Shown: positions 23,246 through 34,440 of the stretch, piece after piece
Numbering within the stretch: the stretch's first letter is position 1
How the letters are laid out: each line of letters starts with the position of its first letter
NCBI GenBank assembly: GCA_014058105.1
Contig: JACGCM010000560.1
Span: forward strand, 4,030,001 to 4,094,000
Origin: Kingdonia uniflora
Taxonomy: Eukaryota; Streptophyta; Magnoliopsida; Ranunculales; Circaeasteraceae
DNA: 64,000 nucleotides
Direction: 5' to 3'
Translations under genes and position numbers: made by a program
The notes under the pieces: model-generated
What the model saw: the letters and a program-made list of their open reading frames with translations, nothing else
What the model was told of the DNA's origin: nothing
Database searches by the model: none

Positions 23246-24613
23246 CTCCATATCGAAGTACTCGAACGCCCAAGTATCGACCAGATGGAAGTCAATGCCA
23301 TTAATAATTAGGGCAAAAGTCTCGATCCAGACGATTGGCGAACACCATTTCTTCTCTATTACCTCAACAATGCCACCCTCCCAGATGATCCCAAAGACAA
23401 ACGATTGTTGTTAGAAAATTGTCGAAGATACATTATCCACAAACATGAATTACATCGCAAATCCCCAAATGGCGTCATCCTTCGATGCATATCCCAAGCC
23501 AAAGCCTCTGCAATTTTAGCCAAACTCCACGAAGGCACCTACGGTGCCCACACTGCTGATCGTTTCATGGCCCTTCGAGCCGTCTCTCAAGGATTATTCT
23601 TGCCAAATATGAAAAAATAGGCCGAAGAGTACACCAAACACTGTGACAAATGTCAACGCCATGCCCACGACATCCATTGTTCTTCTCAAGACCTCCATTT
23701 CAGTCAGGTCTCCTGGCCATTCAAAAGATGGGCCATCGATCTTATCAGTCCCTTCCCTAAATCCCCAGGTAGCAGAGAAAACATCCTTATTTCAACCGAT
23801 TACTTCACCAAATGGGTCGAATCTGTGTCTTTGTGTCGAGCCTGAGAAGAAGCTATCAAATTTTAATGGGAAAACATCATCACACGCTTCGGATTCCCCC
23901 ATCTGATTCAATGCGACAATGGTCCCCAGTTCGTCGACAACAAAGTTAGAAACTTTCTCAAAAAACACAACATCATCCTCTCCCCCTCAAAACCTTACTA
24001 TCCCCAGGGCAATGGTCAAGTAGAAGCAATCAACAAAACCATTGTCGATGGTCTCAAGAAATGGGTCAATACAAAGAAAAGTCGATGAGTTCAAGAGTTA
24101 CAACATTCCCTCGGGGCCTATTGAACAAGACCAAGAAAATCAATAGGCTGCACCCCTTTCCTTCTAGCATACGGTGCTGAAGCTATGCTCCTTACTCAAT
24201 TTGAAGTACCTACACATCATCCTAACCTCCCAGATGAAGATAATGAGTTTGAGCTCGCATGGAACATGTTATGGATCGACGAAACCAGAGACCGAGGCAT
24301 TGCCAACCTTGGCCGCTACCACACATCACTTCAGAAATCCTATAACAAGAGAGTTCGACCTTAAAGTTTCAACATCAGAGATCTAGTACTTTGACATGTC
24401 AACCAATTCTCGAAACCTCAAAATGCCAGCAAGCTAGCCGAATCCTGGGAATGACCTTATGTCGTGTATGATAAAACAGACAAGGGTTCTTACTATCTGC
24501 TGATAGAAGACGAAGAGCCATTACCAAACCCGTGGAAAACAATGCAGTTGGTCTGCTATAACAGGCCACGACCTCAGCCTTGTACAACTGATGTAACAAA
24601 GAATAATCAATAA
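23246..24613 (+). pseudogene. B integrase
   Basis: H and C zinc-binding parts: LHEGTYGAHTADR and CDKCQRHAHD. The core keeps STDYFTKWVES, QCDNGPQFVDNK and PQGNGQVEAINK, so the D,D35E triad is complete. The C-terminal domain has RGIANLGRYHTSLQKSYN and GSYYLLIEDEEPLPNPW. It is broken by at least six in-frame stops and a frameshift in the core at about 23700. It ends near TAA 24611-24613, 50 bp before the tandem array. Confidence 0.88.
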
Positions 24614-24659
24614 ACAGTTTTTCCACCCATTCTTCGTCTCCTCTTTTCATTGAATTTCT

Positions 24660-25460
24660 TAGTTTAACTTAGGTATCATATCAACCCTTCAGCCCGACAA
24701 ATACTTAGAAGCGACCTTAATATTTTTCAAGCTTCCAATTTCGAGCAAATTAGAGGGGCAAGGATGGTCAAATGATCGGACCCTCGAGAATGTATTGGGG
24801 GAAAATAGTTATGCTTTGATCAGGCTCCAAAACCGTCGAAGTCCAGTCAATTCTTTGGTTTACCCTAGGTATCATGTATACCCTCACCCTGACTGATACT
24901 CGGGGGTGACCTTGAAATTCTCAAGCTTCCAATTTCGAGCAAACTCGAGGGACAAGGATGGTCGAAAGACCAGACCCTCGAGAATGCATTGGGGGGAAAT
25001 AGTTATGCTTCGATCAGGCGCTGAAACCATCAAAGTCCAGTCAATTCCTTGGTTTACCTTGGGTATCATGTTCACCCTCTCCCCGACTAATACTCGGGGG
25101 CGACCTTGAAATTTTCAAGTTTCCAACATTCGAGCAATCTCGAGGGGCACGAATGGTCGAAAGGCCGGACCCTCGAGAATGCGTTGGGGGCGAACACATC
25201 TAGCCTTGCTGTGGCTTAGACCTTCCAAGTCCAGTAAATTTTTGGGTTTCCCCTAGATATCACATCCCCTCGGTCCGACTGATACTCGGGGGCAACCTTG
25301 AAAATTTTTAAACATCTAACATTTGAGAAGACTCGAGGGGCACGAATGGTCGACCGACCGGACCCTCGGGAATACATTGGAGGTGACCACGTCTTACATC
25401 GCTGTGGCTTCAGCCTTCGATGTCCAGCAGATCCTTCAATTTCAAAAGAGGTATCACAAC
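24660..25460 (+). repeat. B tandem repeat, about 194 bp unit, 4 copies
   Basis: The anchor TTCGAGCAA recurs at 24741, 24935 and 25130, with a variant TTTGAGAA at 25323: spacings of about 194, 195 and 193. Each unit carries an inverted repeat CTCGAGGG ... CCCTCGAG around an inner GGTC-gaaa-GACC, that is a two-step hairpin. The array sits between integrase and the antisense gene, as in A and C. Confidence 0.88.
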
Positions 25461-25911
25461 ATTGTCAAAGCTCTTCAGGGATTCGATCACTTTACAGTCA
25501 TTCGACAGAAATAGTACATACAGATACTATTATACATAAATATCTACGATACAAGAAGATTTCAACCATCATTAATCAAAGAAGCATTTTCAACATAACT
25601 CAAGCTCAGCCATGCATCAAAGATTTGGTACAAGCTAAGCTAACTGAATAGGCCTCAACATTTTAGCAATCCAGAATAAAGTAAGGCTTGAACAAGACAG
25701 CAAATCCAGTTCAAAAAATCAGGCACAAATTTAAATGCAGTTTAGAATAAAATCCAGAAGTTTAACAGATAAACAACATTAGTACAATACGATGGCCCAC
25801 AGAAATACCAAATTCAGATACCAACTCCACAAAAAAAGAATCATGGTTTAAAATACTACAACTCAACAACAAATCAGAAAAGGAGGGCATGAAACCCCAA
25901 TACCAAATACC
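25461..25911. other. B spacer between array and antisense gene
   Basis: A-rich, no frame of note. Probably the 3' untranslated part of the antisense gene; no clear poly(A) signal could be chosen. Confidence 0.35.
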
Positions 25912-28101
25912 TCATATCGACAAGGACGCATCATCTTCACCCGCGAGCCCTTCAGCATCACCTTCAGAACCTTCAGTTAAAGGCTTCGCCCTCGCCCCAT
26001 CAACAACCGCACCATTCGCAGTTCCAACATTGGACACTTCAATCATATGAGACTTCACACCACCTCTAGTACCTCCATCTGCTCTATTACAACATCTGTT
26101 TCTACTTCCTTCGACTGCAAATCACCTCCAGCAACAAGTTCTGGGGTAATAGGGAAGGGTTACAAAGTATCGGGGTCATACCCCTTATCTTCTTTAAATT
26201 CCTTTAGCCTGACAGTCACTTTACATTCACCATCAAACTGCGCCTGGTACAGGACCTTCTGTTATGCCATTTCCTTCTCAATCGCAGCAAGCTTCGCTGC
26301 CCACACCCGCTCCAGATTATACCGTTGACTCTCGGGCCTCTTATCGAAGGAGTCTTTGATCGCCTCCAAATCTCGCTTCAAAACTTTGACCTCAGACAAT
26401 AACGAAGACTCAGTCCCTCGAGCAAGATCCCGTCTTTCAACCACCTGCTGCAGCTTCCCCTTTACTATTTCAATGACTTGTTGTAAGATTATGCCCAAGC
26501 ATCCGTCAGCTAGAATATTCGAGCAGTTAGCACACCTCAAAATTCGAAGAACTTAATAAAAATCTCAGAATCTCACAAAAGACATTAATAAACAGTTACC
26601 TGAAACACACTCCTCTTCATTTCATTTGAAGCCTCGGCTGGGTCATCTTTACAGAGTTCAACCATCGAAGTGTGCTTGGCTACCGCTTGCTTTTGTTGTT
26701 CAGCCTCCGTCATCTCTTCATCCTCATCCCCTGCATCATCCTCCCCCAGCGCCCTATGCCATTTGCGCTGAATATCCTTCGTCTATTGTACCTTCAGTAC
26801 TTCGGGAACAACCCGACCCTACCCTTCTCAGCTTATGTTGGTACCTGCCTCGGCCTCAGTATCGAAGCATTGCCAGCCACTTTGGGCACTGACGCTACTT
26901 TCTTTGACCCCCTCCTTAATTTCAGAACATACTGAATATTTTTTGGCAACATATTCCCCCCCCCCATTTCTTCTGGACCCTTCGAACCACCTTTGCCTCT
27001 GCTACTCTTCAATGGCTTCGGCTTAACGGGTACGCTTCAGAGAAAGGAATCCATCTTCTTCCTTCTCTACCTCTTGATACCAAGACTGTCAAAAACAAAA
27101 TTTTCCCAATCCTCACTAGCTTCGAGAAAAGCATCAATATAGTTCCTCGGATTATTCCAAGTCAGATTCTTCAGACCTGCAGAGCAAAAAAAATATAATC
27201 ACCACTTCTTAAAGACATACATCAACAACACTCCTTCGACAAAAAACTTACTTTGATTATACACCCTATGATGCAACTTATAAAGGTCCTCCCCATCAAC
27301 ATTATCGTAGTTGCCCCGTACTATAAATAAGTCTTTATTTCACCCTCGACCTGTCGAACGCAAATCAAAAAACCAGGGCTTCTCAGGGTGACACTGGATG
27401 TGGTAGGTACCTATATTCTGGCTTGCCTTCTTCGAGTAGAAGGTCACAACATCAAACCACTTTATTAAACCCCTCCCCTCACTATTCAACTTTGCATTTA
27501 TCCCCTCTATAACCCTCATCATCTCGTAAAAAATTCCATTCATTTGAACCGGGGCCACCTCCCAAAAATTCAATACCTCTTTCACCAGTCTTCGAAGAGG
27601 AATTTCCATTCCTAATCGAATCTGGCCTCTATAAGCCATTATCCCTTCCCCAGGGTCCGATTTAAAAGTTAACTCTGCTCCCGCCACACTAAACAACACC
27701 CCCCACTTTTGACAGCTTTAGCTTGGCAGCAAATTGATCTAATCTAACCTTATCTCGAGCCGAAATGGCATCTTCGGCCCTATCCTACTCAGTCAAATCC
27801 CCACTTTTATCACTTTGCCCCCTGTACCATTTCTGCCACCAGAAGGCCCCACATTATCCTCGCCTCTCTTCCCCCACACTATCTCTACCTCCTCACAATC
27901 CTTAGTCACTACCATCTTACAACGTCTCATAATTGGAACCTCACCAACTGGCAACACCATAGATAAAGGGGCATCATTTATAACATCTAATACTTCTAAG
28001 TCATTGCCCTCATCTACGGGAGCACGACTAGAAATTCTAGCTTCAAATTCTTTGATCTCCTCGTCTATCAGCCTCTGTCTCGAAGCTTGACGGGTATGCA
28101 T
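25912..28101 (-). pseudogene. B long antisense gene: coiled-coil protein with intron
   Basis: Counterpart of the long antisense gene in A, read on the minus strand. ATG 28101 begins MHTRQASRQRLIDEEIKEFE. A middle domain at 27699-27340 has IRLGMEIPLRRLVKEVLNFW, APVQMNG and FFDLRSTGRG, which parallel A's LSLPLTNLVKGIMN, CPVQLN and FFDLNSAGQAW. A canonical intron lies at 27177-27251. A Lys/Glu coiled coil follows (26540-26262), and an acidic tail ends TGA 25912-25914. Frameshifts separate the blocks. The shared domain order with A shows a common ancestral gene; function unknown. Confidence 0.68.
27177..27251 (-). other. B antisense gene intron
   Basis: On the minus strand: donor AATCAAA|GTAAGTTTTT and acceptor TTTTGCTCTGCAG|GTCTG, 75 bp. 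Both ends match plant consensus very well, including an eight-T pyrimidine run before the acceptor. Confidence 0.75.
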
Positions 28102-29056
28102 CTTACCTTACAGAAGAAGAGGCACATAATTTGACCGATACATTCGATAATTATGTATCAATAATCCATATCCCATCAGCCCCCTCCAGAAGATTTATAC
28201 ACATTCGAAACCTCGATCCTAAACCCAATGCCTCCTTTAAAAACCCCCAAATTCCCTGAATGGGTTGGAACCTAGATACATAAATTCTCTTATCCTCAAA
28301 GATAACCTCCAAACCCCAAACTCAAAATATTTTTCTCACAGACACAGAAGGAAAAACAAAGCAAAAATTGGCAAAGATCAAGTGACGTACCTCTTTTAGA
28401 AGTACTATACTCGAAACAGCAAGATCAATGCAATAACTTCATCAACTCCTCTCAAGCACTGGCAGTAATGGCTTACATCCTCCTTCTCTCACTCTCTCTG
28501 GTTTTTCTTAATGTACAGTACAGTGGTCACTTCTCTCACACTTATATACCTTTTCAAAAAACCAAAACTGCCTTAACTTTTAAGCCACTATCATTACCAC
28601 GACCCCACTACCACGACTTTTTGGGTACAATGTGTTTTGACAAATTTACCCTCATATCCCTCACGTGTGAGCTGTACGCTCACTTCAAATTACATGCAAA
28701 ACTAAAGCTTCTCGAACCCTTTTACCCTCACTCAAAACTAAACAGTGAAATCCAAACATCGAATAACAACTTTTCTATAAAATGAGGACAGCAATAATGA
28801 TTACTTGTCCGGCACACTGCCTCAGACGCACGTACCATTCTGACCAGACAGCTGTCCGAGCTGCCAGTATGACCAGTCAAATCTACCAAAACCTTCGGCA
28901 AACTTCCCACATTCGAGTAATCGACTACACCGCGTCTTGAAGACTCATCAACAGATAGCCTCAAATTCGATTCACAAATATATCGACACTCGATCTACAG
29001 CACATTCGTCAATTCAAAACCTCATGTCTTTATTATTTCAGCAGATCACCTTTTCC
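28102..29056. other. B region upstream of long antisense gene
   Basis: No coding block recognised. It lies directly upstream of ATG 28101 on the minus strand, so it may hold the promoter or 5' leader of the antisense gene. Confidence 0.35.
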
Positions 29057-29287
29057 TTTGACAGTTCAGAATTTTATTTATACATGAAGCTTAACATTTC
29101 TTCGACATATAATAAGTTTTACTTCGACAGTCCCAACTTACACTTATACATAAACACCCATTTTCCTTCGAAAGATCATATTCATCCTTCGACAGATTAC
29201 AATCACGCACTTCGACAGTTCAAAAATTTGTGCCTACACAGATTAAACCTCTTATATCAACAGTTCAAAAAACCTTTTATTCGACAG
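29057..29287 (-). repeat. B phased TTCGACAG motif cluster
   Basis: TTCGACAG or close variants start at 29057, 29101, 29123, 29167, 29188, 29211, 29256 and 29280. The gaps are 44, 22, 44, 21, 23, 45 and 24, that is multiples of about 22 bp. TTATACAT occurs in some of the intervening slots. It lies between two antisense frames. It is either a degenerate 22-bp tandem repeat or a phased set of binding sites. Confidence 0.55.
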
Positions 29288-29339
29288 ATTATACCACCAA
29301 TACCCAATTTCATTAACGATAAAAACAACATAGCCCAAT

Positions 29340-29729
29340 TCAACCAGTTCCTACAAATACCCTACATGCAAATATCATATCAAAAATAGTTACCAAAATA
29401 AAAAGAGGACCATAATTATCAGCGGGATGCTCCTCGTTGACCACAGACACAGTACTAGCATTCTCCACGCCCACCATTTCTTCCGCGAAGGAGTCCAGCA
29501 GAGACAACCGATGACCCAAAAATGGACCCATCATCTGAATAATCCCCCACCAGTATGCAAAGGGCATTCCAGCAATGGGCTCCCCGGGTTCCACTTCAAA
29601 GAGATTCGTCATTTTCGCATCAATATCTTGATCGATACCAATCCTCCATTGCAGCTCCAACGTCTTCTTCTATATTCGCCTGACTCTCACTACCGCCTGG
29701 TTCTCTTTTACGGGAACATTTGCAGCCAT
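29340..29729 (-). pseudogene. B second antisense frame
   Basis: ATG 29729 gives MAANVPVKENQAVVRVRRI, a stop, then IGIDQDIDAKMTNLFEVEPGEPI in one frame to 29340. Position and basic start followed by an acidic part match A's second antisense frame (1595-1882), but sequence similarity is weak. Not recognised. Confidence 0.4.
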
Positions 29730-30323
29730 TCGGATCCGAGCAAATAAGAAGAACGGTGAAGAAAGAATGCAAAACGATGAAAAATCCTCTCCACAACAGT
29801 TCCTTTTATACATGAAGAACGATTTTAACTTTCCCTCTCCCCAAGCCGAATTAATTGCTACCTTCAATTTCCGCCTTGAAAACTCAACAGTCCAACCTCT
29901 CCAACTTCATAGACGTAACAGTTTCCTCTGCATGCGCATGGAAACACCATTTATGAGGACTTGCAGTCGAAACTCCTGCATCGAACCATCAACCACTTTC
30001 ACACTTCGACCCCAATTCCTTGCACTGAGTTAATTATATTCGACCATATCATTATACTTTGAGAACACCTTTCGCAGCATTAATCAGTATTACCCCTTAA
30101 CATTCGATGTGATGAATTTGCTATCGTGCCTATAAGTCTATTCATTTCCAATGCCTAGCAGTTACAAAAACTCAAATATGCAGCAAAATATTATTCTCAT
30201 TCTATTCCACCACATACAGCAGTAAAATAGCAAAATTTCACACCCAAATACATTCATACAACCAGCCCAAAAATAAACCTCTACATAAAAACTCACAATA
30301 CAAAGAGACCCATCATCACCACC
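29730..30323. other. B spacer between antisense frames
   Basis: No supported gene; short frames here lack any motif or counterpart in A. It corresponds in position to 664-1594 of A1. Confidence 0.35.
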
Positions 30324-30662
30324 TCAAACAGCAGCCCTACTTCCAGGAGGCCCAGCTCTACTCACCGCGCTTTGTTCTTCCATCTCCTCTTCTGCACAAA
30401 TGAGGCATTCGGCCAAAGCCGACAGAAAGAGATAACGCTTCTCCGCAGTAGTAAAGTTGTACTTCAGTTGGTCCCTAAGATAGACGTAAGACTCCCTGTT
30501 GTTGAGCTCTTCAGCCTCCACCTCCACCAGTTTGGGTATTTCCCAGTCCAGATCATGATGCCCGAAGAACTTCATATGCAGTTCAGCAGTCTTTCGCCCT
30601 ACACGACAATCCCGGGCAAACCCCGTCCTCTTCTAATATCGCGTATTAGGTGTGGTATCCAT
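30324..30662 (-). pseudogene. B small antisense frame next to 3' LTR
   Basis: From ATG 30662 there is one in-frame TAG at codon 10, then an open frame to 30324. After about 30 residues comes MKFFGHHDLDWEIP, then a Glu-rich helix (LVEVEAEELNNRESY) and a second acidic helix (ECLICAEEEMEEQ). The block aligns with LKYFGDHSLEMSIP in A2. Same place and strand in two different families argue for a conserved small protein or first exon. Confidence 0.5.
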
Positions 30663-30901
30663 AGAACTTTAAAAAAAAATTAGAGGAAAGAATACAGAAT
30701 GAAAAAGAAGAAGATTACACAGTGTCCCTACTCAATAACCCATACTTATGACCTCATTTCATTTATTACCCTATAACTGCCAGCATCTCTTTATTACCCC
30801 CTTTAATTACCGACCCGAAAACCAACAGTCAAAACTGCCCAACTTCTAAGACCAAACAGTTTTCTTAGCAAATGCCTCTACGCATGTTTTCAAGACCTTC
30901 G
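30663..30901. other. B leader between small antisense frame and PPT
   Basis: AT-rich, no frame. It would be the promoter or start region of the antisense unit if that unit starts inside the element. Confidence 0.3.
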
Positions 30902-30916
30902 CTGAGAGAGGGCGAA
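30902..30916 (+). other. B polypurine tract
   Basis: CTGAGAGAGGGCGAA directly before the 3' LTR. Element F has CTAAGAAGGGGTGAA before its LTR. Confidence 0.7.
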
Positions 30917-31652
30917 TGTAATAGCCTACTCGCAGCCTTTTACCCTATTTAGACACTTGAAAGCTACATTGAAGCCCACTCGAATATATCGAAGCCCATT
31001 CAAATCCTTAAACAGGCCATCCAAAGATCACTTGAAGATGATGCTTCGACTCTGAACAAGCCTCGAGGACGGACTCCACACAGCGCAGCAGAAATAGTTC
31101 GACCATATCTGTACATGGCCGAGGTATGATGGGACAGGTAGCCAGCTCACCTGGCAAGATGGCGCGGTGGTTGGTCCTTGTAGCTGCAGTGATAGGCCCA
31201 ACCACTGCTATAGTGAAAAAGTACAGAGACAGACCCAACAACTGTTACAGTAACAGTACCGACATGTCCGGCGCCCGTACCACCACCGGAATATCTGGAC
31301 GGTACCCTTGTATTTTGACCTAATCTTGGTAACTCAAGCCTTCCTATGTTCTATAAATAGAAGAGATGGGGAACCAAGAGAGGGTTAGAAGAATTCCCCC
31401 CAACCCCTTTGTAGTTTACCTTCGACCACCCTGTAAAAGCCCAGTACTCGAACCTTCGATTACTCATAAGCAACAAAAGCACTCATTAAAATCCTCATCA
31501 GAGGTCGTAGAGTGTCACATTCGGGCCTCTACAGAAGTATTTTGTCTATAGATTGTTCATTCTTTAGATTATTTGCTTGCATTCCTTTGGTTGAGGATTA
31601 ACCCTGAGTTGTAAGAGCCGACTTCCCTTCCGAAAGAAGTTAGGCCCCTACA
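30917..31652 (+). repeat. B 3' LTR
   Basis: 736 bp, TGTAATAGCC...CCCCTACA, matching 18203-18941 throughout. Most differences are transitions. Confidence 0.93.
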
Positions 31653-32231
31653 AAGTTTAGATACCCTCATGAAAATGGGCATGTCGAGGCCACGAACAAA
31701 ACTATAATTGATGGTATCAGTAAACAAATGGATGCGGCCAAAGGTCGTAGGGTAGACGAGCTGCCCCACGTTCTGTGGTCTTACCGAACGACGCCGCAAA
31801 AGAGTATGGACTTAACCCCGTTAATACCCACTTATGGCTTCAATGCTGTGCTACCTACCGAGGTTATCGACAATACTATGAGATCCCTGATTGTAGGCAT
31901 TGTGATCAACGACCGACTCCTCGCTAAGAAATTTAACTTGATGAACGAAACTCGAGAGAAAGCATCTTCCCGCATACTATGGTATCTGGAGACACTAAGA
32001 TGAAACAATAACAAGCGGGTGATTCTACAGTAGTTCTGCAAAGAGGATTACGTCATGTAAAAATTCTTCCCTGTAGCTCACAATCATAATAAGGGAAAAC
32101 TCTAGCCTAATTAGGAAGGCCCATACCTCATCCCCCGCATCGTTGATGGTAATGCCTACTACCTGCTTAATCGCGACGAAGTGGAGCTTAAATCCCCCTG
32201 GAATTCCATGAACCTCCGCAAATGGATTTAG
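31653..32231 (+). pseudogene. C integrase, second part
   Basis: Resumes right after B with RYPHENGHVEATNKTIIDG, containing the catalytic Glu, then VDELPHVLWSYRTTP and the C-terminal domain EGPYLIPRIVDGNAYYL with PWNSMNLRKWI ending TAG 32229-32231. The first part ends at 18202. The frame is broken by a few stops between 32000 and 32110. Confidence 0.88.
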
Positions 32232-32304
32232 TAGCAATACCTTACATATATACAGTCTTTCATCTTATATATTTCAGGCTTTCAGCTCCATTCTCTTCCA
32301 AATC

Positions 32305-33790
32305 TTCACAAAGGCAAGAGTCACTTTTTTAAAGTAAAAGTGCACTCACCTGACTAGGGGTGTCCTTGACGTAGGATTCCCTAGCAAAGGCGAGAATCAT
32401 TTTTTAAAGTAAAAACACACTCTCATAATTGGGGGAGTCCTTGACGTAAGAAACCCTCGCAAAGACAAAAGTCATGTTTTGAAGTAAAAATGCACTCTGG
32501 CGACTGGGGCCGTCCTTGATGTAAGACACCCTCATAAAGACAAGGGTCATTTTTTGAAGTAAAAATGTACTCTGATGTCTAGCGGCGCCCTTGAAGTAGG
32601 ACGCCCTCGTAAAAACGAGAGTCATTTTTTAAAGTAAAAATGCAATCACCTAACTGGGGGCGTTCATAACGTAGGACGCCCTAGTAAAGATAAGAGTCAT
32701 TTTTTAAAATAAAAATGCAAGAGTCATTTTTTGAAATAAAAATGCACTTAACGACTGGGGGCGTCCTTGACGTAGGATGTCCACGCAAAGACGAGAGTCA
32801 TTTTTTAAAGTAAAAATGCACTCCGATGACTTGGGGCGTCCTTGATGTAGGACGCCCTCACAAAAATGAGAGTCATTTTTTAAAGTAAAAATGCACTCTG
32901 ATGACTGGGGGCGTCCTTGACGTAATACGCCCTCATAAAAATAAGAGTCATTTTTTTTAAGTAAAAACATACTCTGATGACTGGGGGCATCCTTGACGTA
33001 GGATGCCATCACAAAGACGAGAATCATTTTTAGAAGTAAAAACGTACTCTGATGACTGAGGGCGTCCTTGACGTAGGACGCCCTCATAAAAATGAGAGTC
33101 ATTTTTTAAAGTAAAAACGCACTTTGGTTACTGGGGGCGTCCTTGACGTAAGACACCCTCGCAAAGACGAGAATCATTTTTTAAAGTAAAAATACACTAT
33201 GATGAGTGGGGGCGTCCTTGACGTACGACGCCCTCACAAAAAAAAAGTCATTTTTTGAAGTAAAAACGTACTATGGTGAATGGAGGCATCTTTGATGTAG
33301 ATGCCCTCACAAAGACGAGAGTCATTTTTTGAAGTAAAAATACACTCTGATGACTGGGTGAATCATTGATGTATGACTCCCTCGCAAAGACGAGAGTCAT
33401 TTTTTGAAGAAAAAACACACTCTGATGACTGGGGGTATCCTTGACGTATGTCGCCCTCGCAAAGACGTGAGTCATGTTTTGAAGTAAAATGTACTCTGAT
33501 AATTAGGGGCGTTCTCGAATGACGCCCTCACTAAAACGAGAGTCATTTTTGAAGTAAAAATGCACTCTGATGAGTGGGGGCATCCTTGACGAAGGGCGCC
33601 CTCGTAAAACTGGGAGTCATTTTTTGAAGTAAAAACGTACTCACCTGATAGGGGGCATCCTTGACGTAGGATGCCCTCGTAAAGACGAAAGTCGATTTTT
33701 TAAGTAAAAACGCATTTCAATGACTAGCGGTGTCCTTGAAGAAGGACGTCCCCGTAAAGACGAGAGTCATTTTTTGAAGTAAAAACGCCA
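32305..33790 (+). repeat. C tandem array 1, 75 bp unit, about 20 copies
   Basis: The anchor GAGTCATTTTTT-AAGTAAAAA recurs about every 75 bp (for example TCAT at 32472, 32547, 32622, 32697, 32798, 32873, 32948, 33024, 33099). One partial unit of 27 bp sits at 32697-32724. Each unit has an inverted repeat GGGCGTCC-ttgacgta-GGACGCCC centred on TGACGT. The array begins about 75 bp after the integrase stop. Confidence 0.93.
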
Positions 33791-34440
33791 TGGTCGCTTG
33801 GGCGACAAGGACTACCAACTCCAACGAGGACTACTGAAAAATTTTGTTGGGCACTTCGCGCCTAACTACACAGCTATAGCTGCTTGAGCCACAATGACTA
33901 CCAAGTCCAACGAGGACTACTAAAATATTTTGTTGGGTACTTCGCGCCTAGCTGCACTGCTATGGCTGTTTGGGCGACAATGACTGCCAAGTCCAACGAG
34001 GACTACTAAAAAATTTTATTTGGCACTTTGCGCCTAACTACACTACTATGGTCGCTTGGGCGACAATGACTGCCAAGCCCAATGAGAACTACTGAAAACT
34101 TTTGTTGGGCACTTCGCGCCTAACTACACTGTTATGGTCGCTTTGACGACAATGACTACCAAGTCCAACGAGGACTACTAAAAAATTTTGTTGGGTACTT
34201 TGCACCTAACTACACTGCTATGGTCGCTTGGGCGACAACGACTACCAAGTCCAACAATGACCACTGAAAAATTAATTGGGCACTTTGCGCCTAACTAAAC
34301 TGTTATGGTCGTTTGGGCGACAATGACTGCCAAGTCCAACGAGGACTACTGTAAAATTTTGTTTGGCACATCGCGCCTAACAGCACTACTAGGCTCGCTT
34401 AAGCGACAATGACTACATAATTTATTTTTTGGCACCTCGT
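33791..34440 (+). repeat. C tandem array 2, 86 bp unit, about 7 copies
   Basis: The anchor CCAACGAGGACTACT recurs at 33821, 33907, 33993, 34079, 34165, 34251 and 34336 with spacing of 85-86 bp. Each unit contains a hairpin GTCGC-ttgg-GCGAC and the block TTGGGCACTTCGCGCCTAAC. It directly follows array 1 but shares no unit sequence with it. Confidence 0.92.

Larger units (their letters stand above)
18203..31652 (+). mobile_element. Element B: complete Tat-lineage retrotransposon inserted in C integrase
   Basis: 13.45 kb, both LTRs present (739 and 736 bp), PBS, gag, protease, RT, RNase H, integrase, a tandem array of about 194 bp units, three antisense frames, PPT. The flanking 5-mers are aagcc (with one extra c) and aagtt, which differ only by C/T transitions. 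The integrase of C resumes exactly at 31653. It is rich in TCGA words compared with its host. Confidence 0.93.

Noticed and set aside
28468..28785. 105-codon plus-strand frame in B
   Set aside because: Signal-peptide-like start but no domain; it lies in the upstream region of the antisense gene and has no counterpart in A or C.
32305..34440. CRISPR-like array
   Set aside because: Units repeat completely with no unique spacers, the hairpins are inside units, and the context is a plant retrotransposon.
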